Source: CAIVAT01 sp038212325 (lineage in GTDB: Bacteria; Bacteroidota; Bacteroidia; Bacteroidales; FEN-979). Taken from it: DNA of 38,293 bases. Of this stretch, positions 32,029 to 38,293 are shown one piece after another. The stretch's first letter is position 1. Each line of letters begins with the position of its first letter. The notes beneath the pieces are model-generated. The model was not told the origin of the DNA. It saw nothing but the letters and a program-made list of their open reading frames with translations, and searched no databases. The stretch spans positions 1 to 38,293 of the forward strand of contig JBBQUQ010000024.1 of NCBI GenBank assembly GCA_038212325.1, given 5' to 3'. The translations under genes were made by a program, and so were the position numbers.

Positions 32029-32862
32029 ATGAAAATCATACTAAAAATCCTGAAATCATTTTCCATCTGGCTTTTAGCCATTGCAATCACCCTGGGAAGT
32101 GCCGTCTACCAGCGGATGACCGGACCGACTTACCCGGTGCGCGGACAAACTGAGATCGGCGGCCAGAAGATCAAATACGGCCTGATCAGATCTTACGACC
32201 TTTCAGATGATGCAAAAGTGACCGTAGTGGTTCCCGACACCTCTGTCGGGGGCGAAATCAGGCTGCGCCGTTTCAAAAGCCTTGATAACTGGGAGATACA
32301 CCCCATGCAACGCCATGGCGATACGCTCATCGGCGCCCTTCCCCATCAACCTCCTGCCGGAAAAGTGATGTATGAAGTGACCCTCGTTAAAGGTGAACAG
32401 CGGATTTTACTTAATGACCATCCCGCTGTATTGCGATATACAGGGTATGTGCCCCGGTATATCCTGTTCCCGCACATCTTCTTCATGTTTTTTGCGATGC
32501 TGTTTTCTACACTTGCCGGCCTGATGATCATTTTCAGGGGCAAAAACACCTATTTATATGCCTGGATTACCGTGATTTCCGTGGGCATCGGCGGGCTGAT
32601 CCTTGGCCCTATCGTGCAGAAATTTGCCTTCGGCGCTTACTGGACCGGCTGGCCTTTCGGGCATGACCTTACAGACAATAAATCGCTTGTCGCCTTTATC
32701 TTCTGGGTGATCGCACTGGTGATCCTGAAGAAGAACCGCGAAAATAAACTCTGGCCGGTTCTAGCATCAATCGTCCTGATGGCCGTTTTCATGATCCCCC
32801 ACAGCGTTCTTGGCTCCGAAATCGACTTTACCAAGGATCAAAAAACCGAAACCACGAACTAA
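32029..32862 (+). CDS. Membrane protein of unknown function
   Basis: A 277-residue protein that I do not recognise by function. It has one N-terminal membrane segment (about 9-27), an extracytoplasmic beta-rich domain (about 40-138), then four helices (about 145-168, 174-194, 218-236 and 241-260). The segment AYWTGWPFGHDLTDNK between helices and the histidines at 149, 211 and 258 (PHSVLG) look like conserved functional residues and could bind a metal or heme, but this is speculation. It lies upstream of a rhomboid protease gene, with a 55-bp gap filled by an 8-bp array. Confidence 0.8.
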   Translation: MKIILKILKSFSIWLLAIAITLGSAVYQRMTGPTYPVRGQTEIGGQKIKYGLIRSYDLSDDAKVTVVVPDTSVGGEIRLRRFKSLDNWEIHPMQRHGDTLIGALPHQPPAGKVMYEVTLVKGEQRILLNDHPAVLRYTGYVPRYILFPHIFFMFFAMLFSTLAGLMIIFRGKNTYLYAWITVISVGIGGLILGPIVQKFAFGAYWTGWPFGHDLTDNKSLVAFIFWVIALVILKKNRENKLWPVLASIVLMAVFMIPHSVLGSEIDFTKDQKTETTN

Positions 32863-32910
32863 TTTCACCATTTCACCATTTCACCATTTCACCATTTCAC
32901 CATTTCACCA
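32863..32910 (+). repeat. Six-copy 8-bp tandem array between two genes
   Basis: TTTCACCA is repeated exactly six times. The first copy starts at the base after the TAA stop of the upstream gene and the last ends 7 bp before the rhomboid ATG, so the ribosome-loading region of the rhomboid mRNA is the array itself. Copy-number change would alter the spacing between the two genes. Confidence 0.95.
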
Positions 32911-32917
32911 TCTCTTT

Positions 32918-33529
32918 ATGGTCCTCACCTACCTCATCATCTTTCTCACCGTCGCCATTTCCGCCTATGCCCTGAGCAGCGAAGAGTGGTTTGCCAGGCT
33001 CCGCTTCAATGCCTACGACGTAAAGCACAGCAACCAGTGGTACAGGTTCTTCACCTATGGCTTCCTGCATGCCGGCTTCGTGCACCTGTTCATCAACATG
33101 CTTGTGCTCTATTCTTTCGGGGTTATTGTTGAATCATATTTTAAGATCTACTTCCCGGGGAAGTCGGGGCTTTACTTCATCCTACTATATGTCGGAGGGC
33201 TGATCCTCTCTATCATCCCTGCATACGGTAAAAATAAAAACGATGTATTTTATAATGCAGTTGGAGCATCAGGGGCGGTATCAGCTGTTGTATTTGCAAG
33301 CATCATCCTCTTTCCCGCCGGTAAAATATTCCTCTTTTTAATCCCGGTACCGATCCCGGCGCCGGTTTTTGGCGTCCTGTATGTTGGCTATGAATACTAC
33401 ATGGCTAAAAACGGCCGCGACAACATCGGCCATGATGCCCATCTGTGGGGAGCCCTGTTCGGAGTGATATTCACCATTGCGCTGAAACCTGCACTGATCG
33501 GGATGTTTTTACAGCAGATCGGACTTTAA
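32918..33529 (+). CDS. Rhomboid family intramembrane serine protease
   Basis: A 203-residue membrane protease with about six helices. The HxxxN motif is HLFIN (His56, Asn60), the catalytic Ser is in VGASGAVS (Ser118), and the partner His is in IGHDAHLWGALFG (His175). Rhomboids cut transmembrane substrates within the bilayer. The ATG at 32918 is preferred; the frame is open back to 32810 only because the tandem array and the upstream gene lack stops in it. No substrate is evident, though the single-span-plus-domain N-terminus of the upstream gene product is a possible candidate (inference). Confidence 0.9.
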   Translation: MVLTYLIIFLTVAISAYALSSEEWFARLRFNAYDVKHSNQWYRFFTYGFLHAGFVHLFINMLVLYSFGVIVESYFKIYFPGKSGLYFILLYVGGLILSIIPAYGKNKNDVFYNAVGASGAVSAVVFASIILFPAGKIFLFLIPVPIPAPVFGVLYVGYEYYMAKNGRDNIGHDAHLWGALFGVIFTIALKPALIGMFLQQIGL

Positions 33530-33565
33530 CGTGACGTGTGACGGCGTTAACAATTATCAAGTTAC

Positions 33566-33832
33566 TTAGAGACTGTTTAAAAAATTAAAAAAAAATGTTT
33601 TAAACTTCTAACCAGCTGGTATTGACCTCTCCCCGACCCTCCCCTTGGAGGGGAGGGAGACCTGGTGCCAGGATCGAATTATATGTTTTTATAATCCAAA
33701 ATGATTGATTTCACTTGAAAAAATGCAACAAAAACATTAACAATCAACGATTTATGCCTCCCTCCCCTTCAAGGGGAGGGCCGGGGAGAGGTCAGTTTGC
33801 ACAAAGACAAATAAAATTTAAACAGTCTCTTA
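33566..33832. mobile_element. 261-bp MITE-like element flanked by TTA
   Basis: GAGACTGTTTAAA at 33569-33581 is repeated inverted as TTTAAACAGTCTC at 33817-33829, with TTA directly outside both ends (33566-33568 and 33830-33832). Further inside, a second inverted pair contains the CCTCTCCCC / GGGGAGAGG block and smaller CCTCCCCTT hairpins (about 33627-33660 and 33758-33792). No protein is encoded. The 3-bp duplication and ends suggest mobilisation by a DDE transposase acting in trans; an IS5-related group is possible but unproven. It lies 2 bp beyond the acyl-CoA synthetase stop and fills the only sizeable gap here (33530-33834). Confidence 0.75.
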
Positions 33833-33834
33833 GT

Positions 33835-35910
33835 TTATCCTGTTACCCTGTCACGTTTTTCAATCCTGATCCTGGCATCCACCGCCACCACCTTCTCCAA
33901 GCTGCCAAGCAGCGGGTTAAAATCAAGTTCGATGATCTCGGGCGCAGCTTTGAGGAGAGCCGACAGGCGAACCATTACCTCGGCAAACATCTCTTCATTC
34001 ACCCCCTGCCGGCCACGAACCCCCCGGATGATCCTGTAACTTTTCAGGCTGCGGATCATGGCAAGAGACTCATCCATGGTTAACGGAGACAACCCGGCAG
34101 CAACATCCTTCAACACCTCGATAAAGATGCCTCCCATCCCGCAGAGGATGAGGTGGCCGAACTTCGGTTCAAACTTGGCGCCCACGAAGAGTTCAATGCC
34201 TGAGAGCAAGGGCTGGATAAGGACCGCAGTAGTATCTTTGATAGTAATCATGCGGCTGAACTCCCGGGCAACCGATTCTTCATCCTTCACATTTAGCACC
34301 ACGCCCCCCACATCCGACTTATGCACCGGGCCAACCACCTTCATAACCACCGGGTAGCCAAGTTGTGCAGCCGACTGCATGGCCTCTTCCGCAGTCTTCA
34401 CCACCGCTTCCCCCGCCCTGGGAACCCCGCAGGCATCCATGAGTCCCTGGATGGCTTCCGGGGAAATGTACCCGTTAGCAGAGGTATCAATGATGGCCCT
34501 GATTTTTTCCAGGTCAACAGTCGGCAAATCCGGGTCTGCCGGGGCAGGCTTCGGTGTGTGATAGACCCGGGCCAGCGCGTTGCCGAATACCACCTCATCG
34601 GGGAAAAACACATTTCCTTTCGCAACAAATTCGCTTACCTCTTCACCGGCGGTAAGCACAGAAGGCAGGATTGGGTACACCGGCTTACCGGATGACCGCA
34701 TTTTCCGGTCAAGCAGGTCATACACGTCGAATACCGGCGTTAATCCGGGCGTTCCGAAGATCACGGCCATTCCGTTGATCCCGCTGAACTTCTGATCGGT
34801 GTAATCAATGATGGTGCCGAGTTGTTCCGCTGTACCGGTCGCCAAAAAATCGATGGGATTGGCCACAGACGATCCGGGATAGAGCTGTGCCAGGAGTTCT
34901 GTTGATGCAGGACCTTCAATATGCGGAACATGCATTCCCGCGTTTGACAGCGCATCGGTGAGCAACACCGCCGGACCGCCGGCATGCGTGATGATGGCCA
35001 TGTTTTCTCCTTTAAGTTCCGGGAAAGAGAAGACGGATGCCACGCTGATCAGATCCTGGCGGCCATGGCAACGCACGATTCCTGCTTTGCGGAAGAGCGC
35101 ATCAACGGCGACATCCGGGCTGGCCAGCGCACCTGTATGCGAGGAGGCCGCCCGGCTGCCCGCTTCGGACGATCCTGCCTTGATGGCGGCAATCCTGCAC
35201 CCCTTGCGGATAAGCGATGCGGCATGTTTCAGCAGCATCTGCGGTTTTGATATTGTTTCGATGTAGAGCAATTTGATCCTGGAACTGGTCGCCGGGTCGA
35301 AACTTTCGTCAAGATGCGCCAGGATCTCCTCCACGCCAAGCTGGGCGCTGTTTCCGACAGAGAAAACCTGGGAGAAAGTGAGCCCGTTCGGGATACCCGC
35401 CTCCATGATAAAAACGGCCGTAGCCCCTGAACCTGAGATAAAATCGCACCCTTTGGGATTGAGTTTGGGGATCGGTTTCGTAAAGACCCCGTGATACGAC
35501 GGCGTAAGCACACCAATACAGTTGGGGCCGATCAGCGATCCCCCTGCCCTGCCGATGGTTTGCACAACCTGTTGTTCCAGGAGTCTGCCGACATGGTTTT
35601 CCTCGCTGAAGCCCGCGGAAAGGATGATAAAACCACGTGTATTTTTTTGATTAACCAGCAATTCCACCGTATCCGGGATGAATTTCGCCGCGATGGCAAT
35701 GATGGCAAGGTCGACCTCAGGCAATTGCGCCGGATCCTGGAAGCTCTTTATTCCCTGGACTTCGGTCTCCTTGAGGTTGGTTACATAGAGTTTTCCCTGG
35801 AAATTACCTTCGATCAGGTTGCTGAGAACAGCTCCGCCGGGTTTCTGGATATCGTTGGAACCGCCAATAACAACAATGCTTTTGGGGTTCAGGAGTGCGG
35901 GATGGATCAT
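33835..35910 (-). CDS. Acetate--CoA ligase (ADP-forming) family protein, fused alpha-beta
   Basis: A 691-residue NDP-forming acyl-CoA synthetase. The order is a CoA-binding domain (about 5-130; SIVVIGGSND), succinyl-CoA-ligase-like domains (about 145-440) with the phospho-His motif ASSHTGALA (His258), and an ATP-grasp domain (about 460-690; YPVVMKVVGPVHKSDVGGVV). Alpha and beta subunits are thus joined in one chain. It would make ATP from acetyl-CoA or other acyl-CoAs in fermenting cells, or run in reverse; the acyl substrate cannot be read. It is monocistronic and ends next to the MITE-like element. Confidence 0.93.
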   Translation of the reverse strand: MIHPALLNPKSIVVIGGSNDIQKPGGAVLSNLIEGNFQGKLYVTNLKETEVQGIKSFQDPAQLPEVDLAIIAIAAKFIPDTVELLVNQKNTRGFIILSAGFSEENHVGRLLEQQVVQTIGRAGGSLIGPNCIGVLTPSYHGVFTKPIPKLNPKGCDFISGSGATAVFIMEAGIPNGLTFSQVFSVGNSAQLGVEEILAHLDESFDPATSSRIKLLYIETISKPQMLLKHAASLIRKGCRIAAIKAGSSEAGSRAASSHTGALASPDVAVDALFRKAGIVRCHGRQDLISVASVFSFPELKGENMAIITHAGGPAVLLTDALSNAGMHVPHIEGPASTELLAQLYPGSSVANPIDFLATGTAEQLGTIIDYTDQKFSGINGMAVIFGTPGLTPVFDVYDLLDRKMRSSGKPVYPILPSVLTAGEEVSEFVAKGNVFFPDEVVFGNALARVYHTPKPAPADPDLPTVDLEKIRAIIDTSANGYISPEAIQGLMDACGVPRAGEAVVKTAEEAMQSAAQLGYPVVMKVVGPVHKSDVGGVVLNVKDEESVAREFSRMITIKDTTAVLIQPLLSGIELFVGAKFEPKFGHLILCGMGGIFIEVLKDVAAGLSPLTMDESLAMIRSLKSYRIIRGVRGRQGVNEEMFAEVMVRLSALLKAAPEIIELDFNPLLGSLEKVVAVDARIRIEKRDRVTG

Positions 35911-36030
35911 AAATGAAATTTTCAGCTAAAATATTAAAATATCATCAAGGTTCAAGGGCACAAAAAAAAACTCTTTTCATGTATTACCTTTTGGTACAAA
36001 ACCCGATTAAGCATTATAATTATCATTGCA

Positions 36031-36069
36031 GTATACGAAATAACAAGAACAAAAACTTTCGTATGACTG
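36031..36069. repeat. Inverted repeat upstream of the recombinase gene
   Basis: ATACGAAA (36033-36040) and TTTCGTAT (36057-36064) are exact inverted repeats separated by 16 bp. Allowing one indel, the arms extend outward to CAGT on both sides. The stretch 35911-36112 is otherwise AT-rich with no gene. It could be an operator for the recombinase, or a site for the recombinase itself, although the 16-bp spacer exceeds the usual 6-8 bp of Xer-type core sites. Confidence 0.6.
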
Positions 36070-36112
36070 TGACTATCCGCTGTTTTTAAGTAATAACCAC
36101 AAATAAAGCATC

Positions 36113-37729
36113 ATGAAAGCCTCTAAAATTGAATTCAAAAGTGGAACCAGAATCAAAGTCGAAGTTCCAAACAATGAAGAAACCGCGTCAGTTATAAAAA
36201 AAATTAGCGGAGCGATGTGGAGTCAAATCCTGAATGCCTGGCATATACCATATTCCGTTAAGGCATTTAAGCATTTGATTTTACTATTTCCGGAAATTGA
36301 ATATCCAAACAAACAATCAATAAAATCATCGGACCAACATGTTGATCATGCGGAGATCAGCACGAAAGCACATAACAATAAAAATGTTTCGGTTGAGGTG
36401 CTTGGGAGGACGATTATTTTAAAACTGCCAAAGAATTCCTTGGATATTCATTTCATCCGCGGGATGCATTACAACAGATGGGATAAAAAACAATTTTGCT
36501 GGGTTGTACCCAATTACCCCGGAAATTTAGACCTGATCAAGGATTACTTCCATGAGCGAATTTATGAACTTATTGTTCATGATGACGTAAACGTCAAGGT
36601 AAGCTCAACTTCTCATAGAACAATCAAAACCAACGAACTGCTGATCATCAAAACGAAAACAGGCAGGTTAAGGCTAATCTTTACTTATAATAAAGCGCTC
36701 AGTGAGATCATAAAGAAAATGCCCTTTAATAATTGGGACACTAAGAACAAATGGTGGTCAATTCCATTTTCCGAAAAGCTTTTGCAAGAAATAAAACATG
36801 CTGCACAAGCTCAAAATTTCAACCCGGTATATGAAGAAGAAAAAGTCAGCGACGATAAGGTCAGGCGCATTTCCCGATTTGATACGGCCAATTATCGAAA
36901 CTGTCCCGAAGAATATCTTAAAAAATTACAAGAACTCCGGTACAGCCCTAAAACGATCAGGACTTATAAAGGATTATTTGAAGAATTCATCAACTACTAC
37001 CACAAATATGATATTGAACGCATTGACGATAAAATGATCATTGCATTTTTGCAATATCTGGTGATTGACCGGAAAATATCAACCTCATATCAAAATCAGT
37101 CGATCAATGCAATAAAATTCTTTTACGAACGTGTACGGGGCGGGCAGCGTAAGGTTTATTTTATTGAAAGGCCCATCAAAGAAAGAACTTTGCCCATCGT
37201 CTTAAACGAAAAGGAACTCATCAGTGCCTTCAATCAGGTGAAAAATATCAAACACAAAGCCATTATTATGTTGATCTATTCGTCGGGATTAAGGCTAAGC
37301 GAGGTGATCGATTTGAAAATCACAGACATTGACAGCACACGCATGCAAGTATTTGTAAGGCAGGCAAAAGGCAGGAAAGACAGGTATACGCTGCTATCTA
37401 AGAAAGTATTACCTATCCTACGTGAATACTTTGAGGAATACCGGCCCAAAGAGTGGCTATTTGAAGGCGCCAAAGGAAAACAATATTCTGAAAGCAGTGT
37501 GCAAACCATTGTAACGGGTGCATTCCGTAAGGCAGGAATAACAAAGAAAGCATCAACACACACATTGCGGCATTGTTTTGGCACACATCTGCTTGAGAAT
37601 GGAACCGATTTGCGTTATATCCAGGCGTTGATGGGGCATGCAAGCAGCAAGACCACGGAGATTTACACCCATATTACAACCAAGGGGTTTGACCAGATTG
37701 AAAATCCATTGGATAAACTGGACATTTAA
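36113..37729 (+). CDS. Tyrosine recombinase with three N-terminal HARP-like repeats
   Basis: A 538-residue protein. The C-terminal half is a complete tyrosine recombinase: SAM-like core-binding domain (about 265-345) and catalytic domain with Arg394 (SSGLRLSEV), Lys419 (QAKGRKD), His483 and Arg486 (THTLRHCFGTHLL), His509 (LMGHASSKTT) and Tyr518 (EIYTH). The end, ENPLDKLDI, recalls integron-integrase-like enzymes, but the IntI-specific insertion is not evident. The N-terminal half has three similar units (about 11-61, 98-149 and 184-232), each with a hydrophobic strand, I..I, W......W.IP and a closing helix, resembling the HARP domain of SMARCAL1. They could bind DNA structure. Base composition is AT-rich, consistent with acquisition. 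Confidence 0.85.
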   Translation: MKASKIEFKSGTRIKVEVPNNEETASVIKKISGAMWSQILNAWHIPYSVKAFKHLILLFPEIEYPNKQSIKSSDQHVDHAEISTKAHNNKNVSVEVLGRTIILKLPKNSLDIHFIRGMHYNRWDKKQFCWVVPNYPGNLDLIKDYFHERIYELIVHDDVNVKVSSTSHRTIKTNELLIIKTKTGRLRLIFTYNKALSEIIKKMPFNNWDTKNKWWSIPFSEKLLQEIKHAAQAQNFNPVYEEEKVSDDKVRRISRFDTANYRNCPEEYLKKLQELRYSPKTIRTYKGLFEEFINYYHKYDIERIDDKMIIAFLQYLVIDRKISTSYQNQSINAIKFFYERVRGGQRKVYFIERPIKERTLPIVLNEKELISAFNQVKNIKHKAIIMLIYSSGLRLSEVIDLKITDIDSTRMQVFVRQAKGRKDRYTLLSKKVLPILREYFEEYRPKEWLFEGAKGKQYSESSVQTIVTGAFRKAGITKKASTHTLRHCFGTHLLENGTDLRYIQALMGHASSKTTEIYTHITTKGFDQIENPLDKLDI

Positions 37730-38044
37730 AATCAGAAAAATATTTTTTACACAAATATTTTCACACAGGAGCATTAAATTACCCTATATTTGTTTTGCCG
37801 ATTCAAATACAGCCATCAACAAATAAATGGCTGAACACCCAAAATATCGAATCCTTTGTGTCATACTGACATACAATGTTCATTTTCATCTTCTTAACTA
37901 CAAACATACATTGTTTATAAGGCAAATATAACTCCAACTCTGTGGCTGCAGAATTGTTATCGGTCATTCTAAGTGCTCCGATTGACCGACAGTGCTAAAT
38001 TGAAACGATGAATAAATTTGTAAACTTTTAAACAGAAAAAAAAT
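37730..38044. other. Gene-free AT-rich gap with several inverted repeats
   Basis: I find no coding sequence. Inverted repeats seen are AAAATATTT/AAATATTTT (37737-37745 and 37753-37761), CAGCCAT/ATGGCTG (37810-37816 and 37827-37833), ACAATGT/ACATTGT (37873-37879 and 37908-37914) and TCGGTCA/TGACCGA (37960-37966 and 37983-37989), the last overlapping a direct repeat AGTGCT (37972, 37991). TAAATTTG at 38013-38020 matches the -7 box and lies 24 bp before the next ATG. Recombination sites for the upstream enzyme may be here, but no attC structure is clear. Confidence 0.5.
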
Positions 38045-38293
38045 ATGAAACTTAACGATTGGTATACCAGCAACCTTGACGACACACAGCGACAAATCGT
38101 AATGATTGACTTCAACAATAGCTTTATAGTTCAAGGCAGTGCTGGTAGTGGTAAGACAATTTTGGCTTTGCAAAGAGCAGCACAAGCAAATGTTTCAGGA
38201 ACATTTGCCTTAATTGTTTACACGAAAGCCCTCAAGACAATGATTGAATTTGGACTAAAGGTTTTGAAACTTCCACCAGAACGAGCAGTTTAC
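38045..38293 (+). CDS. UvrD-like superfamily 1 helicase/ATPase, N-terminus only
   Basis: The open frame runs off the window after 83 codons. LDDTQRQIV resembles the Q-motif region of UvrD/Rep helicases and IVQGSAGSGKTILALQRAA is a clear Walker A (motif I), followed by a strand FALIVYTKAL like motif Ia. Domains beyond this cannot be seen. Low GC and the recombinase upstream suggest it is part of an acquired island. Such stand-alone helicases occur in defence and mobile regions, but nothing here proves that role. Confidence 0.75.
   Translation, partial: MKLNDWYTSNLDDTQRQIVMIDFNNSFIVQGSAGSGKTILALQRAAQANVSGTFALIVYTKALKTMIEFGLKVLKLPPERAVY

Noticed and set aside
37730..38044. Integron attC or attI site
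   Set aside because: Inverted repeats are present but I could not align paired R and L boxes with the GTTRRRY/RYYYAAC ends, and the recombinase lacks an evident IntI-specific insertion. Left as an open question.
1..38293. tRNA or rRNA genes
   Set aside because: Scanning the intergenic stretches by eye gave no cloverleaf with a TTCRA loop and acceptor pairing, and no conserved rRNA segments.

Overview
The window looks like a chromosomal segment of a Bacteroidota bacterium, probably an environmental member of the Bacteroidales or a relative. The evidence is family content: a split two-subunit transketolase, a GH3/beta-lactamase-like fusion, DUF2279, an ADP-forming acyl-CoA synthetase and a LytTR two-component pair. 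Promoter boxes of the Bacteroidota type TAnnTTTG precede several genes, and one shows the full TTTG-N19-TAnnTTTG. Most of the window is mid-GC; the right end from about 35.9 kb is clearly AT-richer and looks acquired.

Layout. (1) 1-330: no confident gene, but a 172-bp transposed element with 23-bp terminal inverted repeats and 8-bp target duplications. (2) 435-3591, minus: an envelope-sensing operon, LiaF-like protein, LytS-type kinase, LytTR regulator and DUF421/YetF-like protein, behind a consensus promoter. (3) 3757-5064, minus: a BamA/TamA-like outer-membrane barrel, divergent from (4) 5126-10666, plus: a tight operon of dapF, a GNAT, mltG, a DUF2279 protein, the NAD(P)HX-repair enzyme and a SpoT-like HD protein. 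(5) 10669-17953, minus: parE, then a glycan cassette (flippase, formyltransferase/GINT1-like fusion, GT4), then a NadR-like kinase and PnuC for nicotinamide riboside salvage. (6) 18068-25548, plus: a membrane-transport block of CPA2 antiporter, PiT phosphate carrier, DedA and two tandem Kup potassium transporters. (7) 25619-28842, minus: the two transketolase halves separated by a secreted von Willebrand A protein. (8) 29034-33529, plus: a GH3/serine-hydrolase fusion, an unknown membrane protein and a rhomboid. (9) 33566-33832: a 261-bp MITE-like element with TTA duplications. (10) 33835-35910, minus: acyl-CoA synthetase. (11) 36113-38293, plus: a tyrosine recombinase with three N-terminal HARP-like repeats, a 315-bp non-coding gap with inverted repeats, and the start of a UvrD-like helicase cut by the window end.

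The main structural theme outside genes is short tandem arrays with 7-15-bp units, most of them placed at or within about 15 bp of a stop codon. One 9-bp unit occurs both between genes and in frame inside nnr. The two transposed elements, these arrays and the repeat-recombinase module are the parts least explained by ordinary annotation.
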